A program made the position numbers and the translations under genes. Of a DNA stretch of 64,000 nucleotides, positions 31,063 to 41,820 are shown piece by piece; the first letter of the stretch is position 1; each line of letters starts with the position of its first letter. The notes under the pieces are model-generated. The model searched no databases and was not told the DNA's origin. It was given only the letters and a program-made list of their open reading frames with translations. The stretch is from Rhodospirillales bacterium. GTDB taxonomy: Bacteria; Pseudomonadota; Alphaproteobacteria; TMED109. The DNA is taken from NCBI GenBank assembly GCA_028824295.1, contig JAPPED010000002.1, positions 1 through 64,000 of the forward strand, written 5' to 3'.

Positions 31063-31543
31063 GCCCCGCGCTCAGTTTTTTCCCCGCTCCTTCGCTGCCT
31101 GCCATCAGGCGCTGGACGGCGGCGAGAATGCCCGCCGGAACCGCCACCGTCTGCTCTTGACGTTCTCGGGCCACGAACACGTGGACGAAATAACCGATTG
31201 CGGCGGGGTCAGGATCGCCACGTCGGAATAAGCCGATATCAAAAATAAGGCTCTTCCGCCCGACATGTGCCGCGCGGACCCCGGCATCAACAGGATCGGG
31301 ATATCGAAGCTGCTTGAAGTACCGGCACCGCGTCTCAGGCGTGATGCCGATGGCCTCCGACGTGGCGGGATCCCACCCGGCATCCTCCGCGTAGAACCTG
31401 TTTACGACCGTGTCAAACAGCTGATAGTGCACCACATTGTTCATGTGGCCGTAAATGTCGTTATCACCCCACCGGGTCTGGAGCTCCCGCCAGTACGGGT
31501 AGTGCGCGCGCAGTGCCTGCGGCTCCGGGGCGGCCGTATTCAT
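31031..31543 (-). CDS. Acyl-CoA thioesterase, 4HBT/YbgC-like
   Basis: This 170-residue hot-dog-fold protein shows the 4-hydroxybenzoyl-CoA-thioesterase-type signature [23 protein letters not shown], with the catalytic Asp followed by [36 protein letters not shown] is consistent with YbgC-like thioesterases. It should hydrolyse an acyl-CoA of unknown chain. Its 3' end overlaps rpmE by 32 bases on the opposite strand. Its ATG overlaps the stop of the alpha/beta hydrolase gene upstream by four bases, so it is the third gene of the metY operon. Confidence 0.87.
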   Translation of the reverse strand: MNTAAPEPQALRAHYPYWRELQTRWGDNDIYGHMNNVVHYQLFDTVVNRFYAEDAGWDPATSEAIGITPETRCRYFKQLRYPDPVDAGVRAAHVGRKSLIFDIGLFRRGDPDPAAIGYFVHVFVARERQEQTVAVPAGILAAVQRLMAGSEGAGKKLSAGPTTSVRQTDG

Positions 31544-32340
31544 GGTTGCGCTTCAAAGGCCGTCCGGACCGCCTGGAGTGTCTGTTCGGGCGCCTCGATC
31601 ATCATCATGTGCCCGCACTCCGGAATTTCCTCGAACACGGCGCCGGGAATGGCGAGACTCAACTTCCGACCGGCCCGCGCCGGTGTCATGCGATCATCGG
31701 TGCCGCTGATCACCCGCGTCGGCATCGTGACAGCTGCAGCTGCAACCGGACCCTCTTCGTAGGCGTTGCAAAGGGCAAGCGCCGCATGCAGTGTGCCGGC
31801 CGGGGCACGCGCCAGCAGACGGAGCGCGCCGCCGGTCATCCACATCCCCGGATTGCGCCCGCCTCCCAGTCGCGCAGCGGCAGCGTGCCCCCATTCCGTC
31901 ATCATCGCTGCCGCTGCGGTCGGTCGGTCGGCAGCCGCCTCCAGAAGATTCGGGTGCACGGGCATGGCCGGCGCCGCCCCGAACAGGGCCAAGGCGCTAA
32001 CCCGTTCCGGATGCCGGCGGGCGCTTTCAAGCGCCACCAGGGCGCCCATGCTGTGGCCGGCCACGCAGGCGACGCTGGCCCCGAGTTCCGACAACACGGC
32101 CATGGACCAGTCGGCGAGATCGGCGACCGTCGCCGCGGGCGGTCCGTCGCTTCGACCGTGGCCGGGAAAATCGGGCGCGCAGACCGCGTAGCCATGGTGG
32201 GCGAACCACCGCGCCGGAAGACTCCACACGCTGTGGTCCATCCCAGCACCGTGCAGGAGGACAACCGCCGGCATATCGGGCTCGAACGGTCGGCCACCGT
32301 CCGCCAGGTAGACTGCCCGTCCGGCTACCCGAATCTTCAT
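31540..32340 (-). CDS. Alpha/beta fold hydrolase
   Basis: This 266-residue hydrolase contains VVLLHGAGMDHSVW, DFPGHGRSDGPP, the Ser nucleophile elbow GHSMGALVALESA, the acid in VISGTDDRMTPA and the catalytic His in PECGHMMMIEAPE. It resembles carboxylesterase or dienelactone/2-hydroxymuconate semialdehyde hydrolases. The substrate is unknown. It overlaps both neighbours by four bases (ATGA-type junctions), coupling metY, this gene and the thioesterase. Confidence 0.84.
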   Translation of the reverse strand: MKIRVAGRAVYLADGGRPFEPDMPAVVLLHGAGMDHSVWSLPARWFAHHGYAVCAPDFPGHGRSDGPPAATVADLADWSMAVLSELGASVACVAGHSMGALVALESARRHPERVSALALFGAAPAMPVHPNLLEAAADRPTAAAAMMTEWGHAAAARLGGGRNPGMWMTGGALRLLARAPAGTLHAALALCNAYEEGPVAAAAVTMPTRVISGTDDRMTPARAGRKLSLAIPGAVFEEIPECGHMMMIEAPEQTLQAVRTAFEAQP

Positions 32341-33632
32341 GCGCGTGTCGCGGCGTCCAGCCCGCGCTTGAGATCGGCCTGCAGGTCGTCAATGTGCTCG
32401 AGACCCACCGACAAACGGACCAGCCCTTCGTCCACGCCCGCCTCGCGCAGGCCAACCTTGTCGAGCTGCGCGTGCGTCGTGCTGGCCGGGTGAATCACCA
32501 GCGATTTCGCGTCGCCCACGTTGGCGAGGTGCGAGAACACGGACAGTTTGGCGATCAGTGCACGTCCCCCATCGCGTCCCCCAGGCGCGCCAAACGAAAT
32601 GATGGCGCCGGGGCCACGGGGCAGCAGCCGCTCGGCCAGCGCATGGTCAGGGTGCGATTCGAGGCCCGGCCATGCGACCCAGGGCACGTCCTCCCGGGCT
32701 TCCAGCATCTCGGCCACTGCCCGGGCGTTCGCCACGTGGCGGTCCATGCGCGGCCCCAGGGTCTCGACTCCGAGCAAGATGTAAAACGCATGCTGGGGAC
32801 TCATGCAGGCTCCGAAGTCACGGAGCCCCTCGGCTCGGGCCCGGGCGGCAAATGCAGCCGGACCGAATTCGTCGGCAAAGCGGATGCCATGGTATCCGGC
32901 ATAGGGCTCAGTGATCGTGGGATACCGCCCGCTCCCCACCCAGTCGAAATTCCCGCCGTCGACTAGGGCGCCGCCGATGGCCACGCCGTGGCCGCCGAGA
33001 AACTTTGTCGCCGAATGCATCACGATGTCGGCGCCATGTTCGATTGGGCGCAACAAGTGCGGGGTTGCAAACGTGTTGTCGACGAGGAGCGGGACCCCCG
33101 CCGCATGAGCGATGTCGGCGACCGCCTCTAGGTCCAGCACTTCGAGGCCCGGATTGCCAATCGTCTCGGCGAAGACCAGTCGAGTTTCCGGCCGGATGGC
33201 CTTGCGCATCGCGGCGTGATCCCGCGGATCGACGAAGGTGGTCGAGATCCCGAAGCGCGGAAGAGTCAGGTCCAGCAGGTTGCGGCTGCCGCCATACAGG
33301 GCGCCGGAGGAGACGATGTGATCGCCGGCGGACAACAAGGTCGCGATTGCCAAGTGGAGCGCCGCCTGACCGCTCGCGGTACAGATGCCGGCGACACCCC
33401 CTTCGAGCGCTGCAAGGCGTTCTTCCAGAGCGGCAACCGTCGGGTTGGAGATGCGGCTGTAGATGTGCCCGGCGCGCTCCAGGTTGAACAGCGACGCCGC
33501 GTGGTCGGCATCCTCGAAGACGTAGCTGGTGGTCTGGTAGACCGGCTGGGCTCGGGCGCCGTACTGCGGGTCCGGGCGCTGGCCCGCATGCACAGCAAGG
33601 GTGTCTAGGTGGTAGTCGCCAGTTCTGGACAT
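32337..33632 (-). CDS. metY: O-acetylhomoserine aminocarboxypropyltransferase (sulfhydrylase)
   Basis: This 431-residue PLP enzyme belongs to the Cys/Met metabolism family. The PLP lysine is in [18 protein letters not shown], and [21 protein letters not shown] and [19 protein letters not shown] are family signatures. The long form with [25 protein letters not shown]-like text ([20 protein letters not shown]) is characteristic of O-acetylhomoserine sulfhydrylase, which makes homocysteine directly from sulfide. The product feeds MetH at 46-49.8 kb. It is the first gene of a coupled three-gene operon. Confidence 0.92.
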   Translation of the reverse strand: MSRTGDYHLDTLAVHAGQRPDPQYGARAQPVYQTTSYVFEDADHAASLFNLERAGHIYSRISNPTVAALEERLAALEGGVAGICTASGQAALHLAIATLLSAGDHIVSSGALYGGSRNLLDLTLPRFGISTTFVDPRDHAAMRKAIRPETRLVFAETIGNPGLEVLDLEAVADIAHAAGVPLLVDNTFATPHLLRPIEHGADIVMHSATKFLGGHGVAIGGALVDGGNFDWVGSGRYPTITEPYAGYHGIRFADEFGPAAFAARARAEGLRDFGACMSPQHAFYILLGVETLGPRMDRHVANARAVAEMLEAREDVPWVAWPGLESHPDHALAERLLPRGPGAIISFGAPGGRDGGRALIAKLSVFSHLANVGDAKSLVIHPASTTHAQLDKVGLREAGVDEGLVRLSVGLEHIDDLQADLKRGLDAATRA

Positions 33633-33683
33633 AAAGAACTCAGGTCAGCAGCGTGAACAGGGAATGCCTGGCCGGCCCAGCGG

Positions 33684-33872
33684 TCAGGACCGGAAAACCT
33701 GCTCGGCGGCGGCAGTGGCCCGTTGTTTCCGTTCCAGCTCCTGCTGCGTGCGCGAACGTTCCCGGTCGAGTTCGACCAGGTACTGCTTCAGTGCGTCAAC
33801 CGAGAGCGGTTCCAAGTTCCGCGGGAAATTGGCCGCGGGCTTCGGGACCAGGATGTCGTCTTCCATCGCCAT
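33684..33872 (-). CDS. DUF1192 family protein
   Basis: This 62-residue protein matches DUF1192: an acidic start (MEDDILVPKP), then LEPLSVDALKQYLVELDRERSRTQQELERKQRATAAAEQVF. The C-terminal two thirds is a predicted single amphipathic helix with heptad-like Leu/Glu pattern, suggesting coiled-coil interaction. The family is almost exclusively alphaproteobacterial and is commonly found beside an NAD(P)H quinone oxidoreductase gene, as here. Function is unknown. Confidence 0.87.
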   Translation of the reverse strand: MAMEDDILVPKPAANFPRNLEPLSVDALKQYLVELDRERSRTQQELERKQRATAAAEQVFRS

Positions 33873-33975
33873 CAGGGCACTTTACCCACAGGTGCCGGCA
33901 GCCGCCAGAATGCGGGTAACAACTGATATTCGTCTGGCATACTGCGCGCTTCATCAGCCATTTCGGACAACTTTG

Positions 33976-34974
33976 ATGGTCCTTCCCGTCCAGATGGATG
34001 CAATTGAGGTCGTTGCGCCCGGCGGTCCGGATGTACTGGTCCCGTGCCGACGGCCGGTCCCCGAACCCGGCCATGACGAAGTCCTGATTCGGGTGCAGGC
34101 GGCTGGCATCAACCGCCCGGATGTCATGCAGCGGCAGGGATTGTATCCGGCGCCGCCGGGGGCGAGCGACCTGCCGGGGCTTGAAGTTGCGGGCGAGATC
34201 GTGAAGGCCGGGGCCGGTGTCGACCGTTTCTCGGCGGGCCAGTCGGTCGCAGCGCTCGTGGCAGGAGGCGGCTACGCGGAGTACTGCGTCGCACCTGATG
34301 CTCAGGTGCTGCCGGTACCGGACGGTGTTTCCGTCGCGGACGCTGCGGGATTGCCTGAGACGTTCAACACGGTCTGGGCCAATGTGTTCGAGCGCGGGCG
34401 CTTGCAGGCCGGCGAAACGTTGCTGGTGCACGGCGGCGCCTCGGGAATCGGCACGACCGCCATCCAACTCGGGCGGGCGTTTGGGGCGCGGGTGTTCGCA
34501 ACCGCCGGCAGCGACGATCGGGCGCGGGCCTGCGAGGGTCTCGGTGCGGAACGGGGAATCAATTACAAGACGGAGGATTTCGTCGCGGCAGTCCTCGGAA
34601 GCACCGGCGACGCGGGCGTCGACCTGATATTGGACATGGTGGGAGGCGCCTATTTCGCCCGGAACCTCGATGCGCTGAAGGTCGAGGGGAGACTGGCAAT
34701 CATCGCCTTCCTCGGCGGTTTCAAGGTGGAAGCGAGCCTGCTCCCGCTCCTGCAGAAGCGGCTCACCGTCACCGCCTCCACCCTCCGTCCACGCAGTGTC
34801 GCCGAGAAGGGCCGACTACGGGATGCATTGGTCGAGCATGTCTGGCCCTTGTTCGTCACGGGGCGCATCCGGCCGGTGACGGCCCGCACGTTCCCCCTCC
34901 ATCAGGCGGCCGCCGCTCACCGGGAAATGGAGGCCGGCAGCTGCGTCGGGAAAATCCTGCTGACGGTCGATTGA
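33976..34974 (+). CDS. NAD(P)H-quinone oxidoreductase, zinc-less MDR family
   Basis: This 332-residue protein belongs to the medium-chain dehydrogenase superfamily without zinc ligands. Family landmarks are VQAAGINRPDVMQRQGLYPAPPG, LPGLEVAGEIV, GGYAEYCVAP and the Rossmann motif LLVHGGASGIGTTAIQLGRAFGA, with NYKTEDF and LDMVGG further on. It probably reduces quinones with NADPH (PIG3/Qor-like). Start ATG 33976 is preferred because a weak GGAC is upstream; ATG 33994 is an in-frame alternative. It is divergent from the DUF1192 gene. Confidence 0.87.
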   Translation: MVLPVQMDAIEVVAPGGPDVLVPCRRPVPEPGHDEVLIRVQAAGINRPDVMQRQGLYPAPPGASDLPGLEVAGEIVKAGAGVDRFSAGQSVAALVAGGGYAEYCVAPDAQVLPVPDGVSVADAAGLPETFNTVWANVFERGRLQAGETLLVHGGASGIGTTAIQLGRAFGARVFATAGSDDRARACEGLGAERGINYKTEDFVAAVLGSTGDAGVDLILDMVGGAYFARNLDALKVEGRLAIIAFLGGFKVEASLLPLLQKRLTVTASTLRPRSVAEKGRLRDALVEHVWPLFVTGRIRPVTARTFPLHQAAAAHREMEAGSCVGKILLTVD

Positions 34975-35066
34975 GACGCCGACGACTCGCGATGTTCCGG
35001 CAGCACGCCCTCACCGCACCGCTCGTGGCGGTCACCTGAGCGAAAGCTCGGCGAACCGGGGCCGGC

Positions 35067-35096
35067 CGGGTCCAGTTCCGCAGCGGCCCGGACCCG
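35067..35096. terminator. Hairpin between convergent quinone reductase and DsbA-like genes
   Basis: CGGGTCC (35067-35073) pairs with GGACCCG (35090-35096) around a 16-base loop, in the 138-base gap between two converging genes. The position fits a bidirectional terminator; no T tract was seen. Confidence 0.35.
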
Positions 35097-35112
35097 CCGA
35101 CGCAGACCTTGC

Positions 35113-35838
35113 TCAGCCGGGTCGGGCGGCCGAGATGGCGCTCCGAAGTGCCTCCTCGTCGAGCCAGCCCGGATAGGCCTTCTGGTTGACCAGGAAGAAC
35201 GGCGTCCCCTGAACCCCGACGGCCTCGCCGACCGCGGCGTTGCGCTCCAGAGCGGCCACGATTGACGCGTCCTCCATGTCCCGCGCTAGTCGCACGACAT
35301 CAAGGTCGATTTCCGCGGCGATCTCCATTACCCGGGTGTCCGTCAGCGCTCCGCGATGCTGCATCAGCGCGCGGTGGAGTTCGAAATACGCACCCTGCTT
35401 GTCGGCAGCCAGAGCCGCAAGCGCTGCCGTCCGGGAACTCGGGGCGAGGATCGGGAACTCCACGAAGACGAAGCGTACGTCGGTCTCGCTGTCCAGGACC
35501 TGAAGGATGGCGTCCATCGACCGCTTGCAGTAGCCACAGTTGTAGTCAAAGAACTCCACCACCGTGATGGCGTCCGAGCCCGCGGCACCGACCGCCGGCG
35601 AGCCTTCCACGATGGTCTCGTAATTGGTGGCAAGCGCAGCATCCTGCTGTCGCTTGGCCTCTTCCGCCAGCCGCCGCTGGTGCTTTTCGACGGCTTCGTA
35701 GATGACGTTGGGATTCTCGTTCAGGTACTCGCGGACGATCGTTTCCACGTCTTGCCGGTTCAGCTCGGCGGCCCCAAGCGGGCCACCGAGGAGCGCTGCA
35801 AGAATCAGCGCGCCAAGCGCAGCGAAGGTTCTCAGCAT
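35113..35838 (-). CDS. Secreted DsbA-family thiol-disulfide protein
   Basis: This 241-residue protein opens with a signal peptide (MLRTFAALGALILAALLGG, cleavage near GAAE). A helical region follows (VETIVREYLNENPNVIYEAVEKHQ), then the thioredoxin fold with active site FFDYNCGYCKRSM. The N-terminal helix plus CGYC matches the BdbD/Com1-like branch of DsbA proteins. It would oxidise or isomerise disulfides in the periplasm. The cis-Pro region is visible as GVQGTPFFLVN. It lies downstream of the M48 protease gene on the same strand after 33 bases. Confidence 0.9.
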   Translation of the reverse strand: MLRTFAALGALILAALLGGPLGAAELNRQDVETIVREYLNENPNVIYEAVEKHQRRLAEEAKRQQDAALATNYETIVEGSPAVGAAGSDAITVVEFFDYNCGYCKRSMDAILQVLDSETDVRFVFVEFPILAPSSRTAALAALAADKQGAYFELHRALMQHRGALTDTRVMEIAAEIDLDVVRLARDMEDASIVAALERNAAVGEAVGVQGTPFFLVNQKAYPGWLDEEALRSAISAARPG

Positions 35839-35871
35839 GGGTGTTTCTCCGAGCAGTTCCAGGACAACAAT

Positions 35872-37278
35872 CTAGCGCCGGGTTGCGCCCGATGAGTCCC
35901 GCAGCAGCTGGCCGATGTCGTCGGCCCGCTGAAAGGCGGGCGAATCCGGGGGCAAGTGCTTGAGCGCTCGTTCGGCAAAACGCCGGGCATCGGCGGCGCG
36001 ACCACGGATGAGCGCGTGTTCGGCCGTCGCGAGCATGGCCAACCCTTCCTTCCCTGCGCGGCTGTGCGCAGCCGCAAGCAGGCGCCAAGCCTTGGCGTTC
36101 GCCGGTTCTAGGTCCACGACGCGTTCGAGTACGCCTATCACGTCCGAAAGACTTGAATCATCTCCGGTTTCCAGCTCCGCCTGAGCGAAGCCAACCAGGA
36201 TCAGGGCCGCCTCCGGCGCCAGTTCCGCGGCCTGCCGATAGCTCTCGGAAGCTTCCGAGACACGGCCGTTCTCGAGGAGGATCTGGCCGCGCAGCTCGTG
36301 GAAGTAATGGTCTTCGGGACTCTGGGCGATAAGCCCGTCAATCCTCGACAGCGCCGCGGTCAGGTCTGACTTTCGGTAGTACGCAATGGCGCGCGCATAC
36401 TGCCCGGCGACGCTGTCATCTCCGCCATAGCGCTGCAGCGTTTGTTCGGGCGGGTCGGTAAAGGCAACGATCTTGGCTACGAGGCGGTCGTAGGCGGCCA
36501 GTTCGGCGGCGCGTCCTGCAGACAGCGGCACCTGCTCATCACGCGTCCAATCCAGGATCTGCTGGATGCGCTCTTGTGTCAGTGGATGGGTACGAGCGTA
36601 CGGATCCAGGAGTTCCAGCGTTTGCTCCTTGGCTTGCAGCGCGATCAGCAACTCCACCAACGGGCGTGCTGGCCGACCCACCGCGGCCAGGTACTGAAGG
36701 GCCGCCAGGTCCGCCGCGTACTCCGCCGAGCGCGAATGCTGGAGGAACATCCTGCTGGCAATGTTCTCGCCCAGCGACATGCCGGCCGCCCCGAGCGAGA
36801 TGGCATCGTCCCCTCCGCCCAAGGCGCTTGCGCCGATTGTGATCAACGTGGTGGCCAGCCCGGCGATCGCCGCATTTTCCGCCGCCTCGCGGGTCCGCAC
36901 GAGATGTCCTGCGGCAATGTGCCCGGCCTCATGGGCAATCACGCCCACGAGGGCATCCGGGGTGCCGGCGCGGACGATCAGGCCCGTGTGAATGAAAATG
37001 TTCTGGCCGCCCGCCACGAACGCGTTGATCGTCGGTTCGTTCACGAAGTACAGCCGGACCGAGCTCGCCTCCAAGCCGGCAGCCGTAAACACGGGGTCCG
37101 CCCACGCGCGGACGTGCGTTTCGATTTCCGCATCCCGAATCAGTGGGATTCCTTGCGCCGACACTGCCGAAACAGTGGTCGCGACGACAACCCCTGCGGC
37201 CAAGAGCACCGCTCCCAACCGCTTGGCGCGCACGGACGCTGACGCCGATTTCCGTTTCCGACGCGGGCACAGCGTCAT
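35872..37278 (-). CDS. Periplasmic M48 metalloprotease with TPR tail (BepA-like)
   Basis: This 468-residue protein starts at ATG 37278, whose ATGA overlaps the stop of meaB; the frame continues into meaB but only as an alternative frame. A signal peptide (RLGAVLLAAGVVVATTVSAVSA) precedes the M48 domain with the zinc motif VIAHEAGHIAAGHL and the third ligand region SRSAEYAADLAALQYL. The C-terminal half holds tetratricopeptide repeats (AIAYYRKSDLTAALSRIDGLI, HELRGQILLENGRVSEASESYRQAAELAP). The architecture is that of BepA/YfgC, which degrades misassembled outer-membrane LptD and assists BAM. Translation coupling to meaB is odd for a periplasmic protease. Confidence 0.9.
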   Translation of the reverse strand: MTLCPRRKRKSASASVRAKRLGAVLLAAGVVVATTVSAVSAQGIPLIRDAEIETHVRAWADPVFTAAGLEASSVRLYFVNEPTINAFVAGGQNIFIHTGLIVRAGTPDALVGVIAHEAGHIAAGHLVRTREAAENAAIAGLATTLITIGASALGGGDDAISLGAAGMSLGENIASRMFLQHSRSAEYAADLAALQYLAAVGRPARPLVELLIALQAKEQTLELLDPYARTHPLTQERIQQILDWTRDEQVPLSAGRAAELAAYDRLVAKIVAFTDPPEQTLQRYGGDDSVAGQYARAIAYYRKSDLTAALSRIDGLIAQSPEDHYFHELRGQILLENGRVSEASESYRQAAELAPEAALILVGFAQAELETGDDSSLSDVIGVLERVVDLEPANAKAWRLLAAAHSRAGKEGLAMLATAEHALIRGRAADARRFAERALKHLPPDSPAFQRADDIGQLLRDSSGATRR

Positions 37279-38471
37279 CCTGCCGTCCCGGTCGCGATCC
37301 TTCCATCGCGCATCATGTCCAGCAGCGCGGCCGCAGCCGCAGCTGGAGCCATGCGACCCGAACGAACCTCGACTTCCCAGCGGGCCACGTCTGATCGGGG
37401 TTTCGCATGAGCTTCCCGGAAGGACTCCCGCAGCGCGAGATTCACATAGCTCCAAACGGCCTCCGCCGCCTGGCGGGCTCGGGCGTCGTCTCGGCTCCCG
37501 TCACTCGTGGTGACCGCCTCGAAGGCCTCGATGCGTTCCCAGGCGTGGCCGATGCCCATCCCCTCAACCGCCGAGCATGCGAACACCTCGGGCTTCCACG
37601 TCTCCGACGGCGGAGACATCAGCCGGAGTGCCCGCTTGTACTCGCCGACAGTGAGTTCCGCAGCCCGCTTCAAGTCCCCATCAGCCTTGTTGATCAGGAT
37701 GAAGTCCGCGATCTCCACGATCCCGCGCTTGATCCCCTGCAGGTTGTCGCCCGCCCCGGGCTGCACCAGCAGGGCAACGAGGTCAACCACCTCGCGGACG
37801 GCAAGCTCTGCCTGGCCAACCCCCATGGTCTCGATCAAGATGACGTCGAAGCCGGCCGCCTCGCACAGCGTGACCGATTCCCGTACGCCGCGGGCAATGC
37901 CTCCGTGCAGACCGCCCGACGGGCTCGGACGGATGTAGGCGCTGTCGGACCGGCCCAACCGCTCCATCCGGGTCTTGTCGCCGAGAATGGAGCCCCCGGA
38001 GATCGTGCTCGAGGGATCCACCGCAAGCACGGCTACGCGTTTCCCCCGGCCAATGGCATGAAGCCCGATCGCTTCAGAAAAGGTCGATTTTCCGACCCCG
38101 GGTGGGCCCGAGATGCCGATTCGGATGGCGGTACCGGCATTCGCGAAGACCGCCTGTACCAGTCCGGCTGCTGCCGACCGGTCACGTGGATGGCGGGATT
38201 CGACCAGGGTGATCCCGCGCGAGAGCGCCCGCCGATGGCCGCCAAGGATTTGCTCCGCCAGTTCCTGGATCGCTGGCGAAGCGGTGGCCGGCGCCGGCAA
38301 GGCCGAAGCCGCGTGGGGGCCAGCCTCGGCGGCGTCCGCCGTCGGGCCGGCAGGGTTGTCCGGTTCGGTATCGCGGGCGGGAAGGCTGCGTGCGTAGATG
38401 ATCCACCCGATAACGCACGCCAATGCCAACGGCGCGAATATGGCGGCTACCAGGTACAGGTCGCTAGCCAC
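37275..38471 (-). CDS. meaB: Methylmalonyl-CoA mutase GTPase chaperone MeaB with N-terminal membrane helix
   Basis: The G3E GTPase core is clear: Walker A GISGPPGVGKST (residues 119-130), VDPSSTISGGSILGDKTRM, SPSGGLHGG, IETMGVGQAE and ILINKADGD. MeaB protects and reloads methylmalonyl-CoA mutase with cobalamin. This protein of 398 residues has an extra N terminus: a hydrophobic helix at about residues 5-27 (LYLVAAIFAPLALACVIGWI) and an Ala/Pro-rich linker to about 66. The start is a GTG 13 bases after the mutase stop, behind GAGAGGCGG, and no later start would leave a complete family N terminus. Its stop overlaps the M48 start. Membrane attachment is inference from the helix. Confidence 0.9.
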   Translation of the reverse strand: MASDLYLVAAIFAPLALACVIGWIIYARSLPARDTEPDNPAGPTADAAEAGPHAASALPAPATASPAIQELAEQILGGHRRALSRGITLVESRHPRDRSAAAGLVQAVFANAGTAIRIGISGPPGVGKSTFSEAIGLHAIGRGKRVAVLAVDPSSTISGGSILGDKTRMERLGRSDSAYIRPSPSGGLHGGIARGVRESVTLCEAAGFDVILIETMGVGQAELAVREVVDLVALLVQPGAGDNLQGIKRGIVEIADFILINKADGDLKRAAELTVGEYKRALRLMSPPSETWKPEVFACSAVEGMGIGHAWERIEAFEAVTTSDGSRDDARARQAAEAVWSYVNLALRESFREAHAKPRSDVARWEVEVRSGRMAPAAAAAALLDMMRDGRIATGTAG

Positions 38472-38484
38472 CCCCGCCCGCCTC

Positions 38485-40635
<2,151 letters not shown>

Positions 40636-40713
40636 GGCTGAATTCGCAGTGCCTGTGGATCGGTACCCGAACTGCGTCGGGGCTCGGTACCGCGCACGAG
40701 CCCGGCGCGAAGG

Positions 40714-41130
40714 TTAGTGATCGGCCCGGTCGATCCACGGAAGCGGGCAGACCGGCACGCCTTCTTCACGCAACTCCCGGGCTTCCTCGCAGGTGGCCTC
40801 GCCGTAAATGCTCTTCTCTTCGCGTTCCCCCGCGTACATGGCCCGGGCCTCGGCCGGAAAGCGATTACCCACGTACGTGCTGTTCTTTTCGACCGTCCGG
40901 CGGAGCTTGCGCAGGGCCTGCAGCATCGCAGCCTGCTCCTGCCTGCGCTCCGGTTCCCCGTCCTGGCCGCGGGCCGGTCGCTGCGCCATCGGCGCCTTCT
41001 TCACCTTCACCGTATCGCATACAGGACAGCGAATCTGGCCCTTGGCGGCCTGCTGGTCATAGTCAGCCCCGCTCGGAAACCAGCCTTCGAAAACGTGGCC
41101 GCTGTCGCATTCGAGGTCGAATAGGATCAC
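40714..41130 (-). CDS. DUF1178 family protein
   Basis: This 138-residue protein starts at a GTG at 41130 (ILFDLECDSGHVFEGWFPS). It carries an N-terminal zinc-ribbon-like set of cysteines (LECDSGH and RCPVCDTVKVKKAPM), a helical Arg/Glu-rich region, and the C-terminal AEARAMYAGEREEKSIYGEAT and PVCPLPW that define DUF1178. The function is unknown; the Cys pairs suggest metal binding. The frame continues upstream but overlaps the divergent methyltransferase start. The family is found mostly in Alpha- and Betaproteobacteria. Confidence 0.88.
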   Translation of the reverse strand: MILFDLECDSGHVFEGWFPSGADYDQQAAKGQIRCPVCDTVKVKKAPMAQRPARGQDGEPERRQEQAAMLQALRKLRRTVEKNSTYVGNRFPAEARAMYAGEREEKSIYGEATCEEARELREEGVPVCPLPWIDRADH

Positions 41131-41191
41131 TGGACGCGTTCGCCCTATTGCCAGACTGTTGCATTCTAGACCAATTGGCAGGAACGAGGCC

Positions 41192-41752
41192 ATGCGGGAG
41201 ATGAACTCCGAGGACGGCCCGCGCGCCAGGCTCCCCGGGACCGCACCTTCGCCGTGGATCGTGCGACATGGACGCGCCGCCGGCCGGGGGCGCACCGTGC
41301 TCGACCTTGCCTGCGGGAGCGGGCGCCATGTGCGGCATTTCCTGGCTCAAGGTTGTCACGTTACCGGCGTCGACAGGGATCCGGATGCCGCAGCCCCCAT
41401 CCGCTGCGGCCGTTTCGAACGCATCGTGCAGGACCTCGAAGACGGTAGTCCCTGGCCGTTCCCGAAGCGCACCTTCGATACGGTCATCGTCACCAACTAT
41501 CTGCATCGGCCGCTCTTCCCCCACATCGTGGCCGCCGTCGCCGTCGGGGGCCGGCTACTGTACGAGACGTTCGCCGTGGGGAACGAGCGGTTCGGCCGGC
41601 CCCGTGACCCCAGGTTTCTCCTGCGGCGCAGCGAATTGTTGGCCGCGGTCGGTGATTCCCTGCGCGTGCTCGCATACGAAGACGTCGTGACGCCGCGGCC
41701 CGCCCGGGTCCAGCGAATCGCGGCCGTCCGCGACACGGCCGGCGCAGCTTGA
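41192..41752 (+). CDS. Class I SAM-dependent methyltransferase
   Basis: This protein of 186 residues starts at ATG 41192 behind GAGG. It shows PSPWIVRHGRAAGRGRTVLDLACGSGRHVRHFLAQGCHVTGVDRDP, a complete SAM-binding region with DLACGSGRH, then FDTVIVTNYLHRPLFPHIVAAVAVGGRLLYETFAVGNERFGRPRDPRFLLRR. This text matches the small methyltransferases often annotated as tellurite-resistance-like beside DUF1178 and nitrilase genes. The substrate is unknown. An in-frame ATG at 41201 is an alternative start. Confidence 0.83.
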   Translation: MREMNSEDGPRARLPGTAPSPWIVRHGRAAGRGRTVLDLACGSGRHVRHFLAQGCHVTGVDRDPDAAAPIRCGRFERIVQDLEDGSPWPFPKRTFDTVIVTNYLHRPLFPHIVAAVAVGGRLLYETFAVGNERFGRPRDPRFLLRRSELLAAVGDSLRVLAYEDVVTPRPARVQRIAAVRDTAGAA

Positions 41753-41776
41753 CGCCTCGCGGCGCCGTGACCGCAA

Positions 41777-41795
41777 GCCGGCGCCAGCTGCCGGC
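41777..41795. terminator. Hairpin between convergent methyltransferase and nitrilase-family genes
   Basis: GCCGGC (41777-41782) pairs with GCCGGC (41790-41795) around a seven-base loop. It lies between the two convergent stops (41752 and 41821), the expected place for a bidirectional terminator. Confidence 0.4.
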
Positions 41796-41820
41796 CGCTA
41801 CCTGGCGTAGCCGATTGCCG

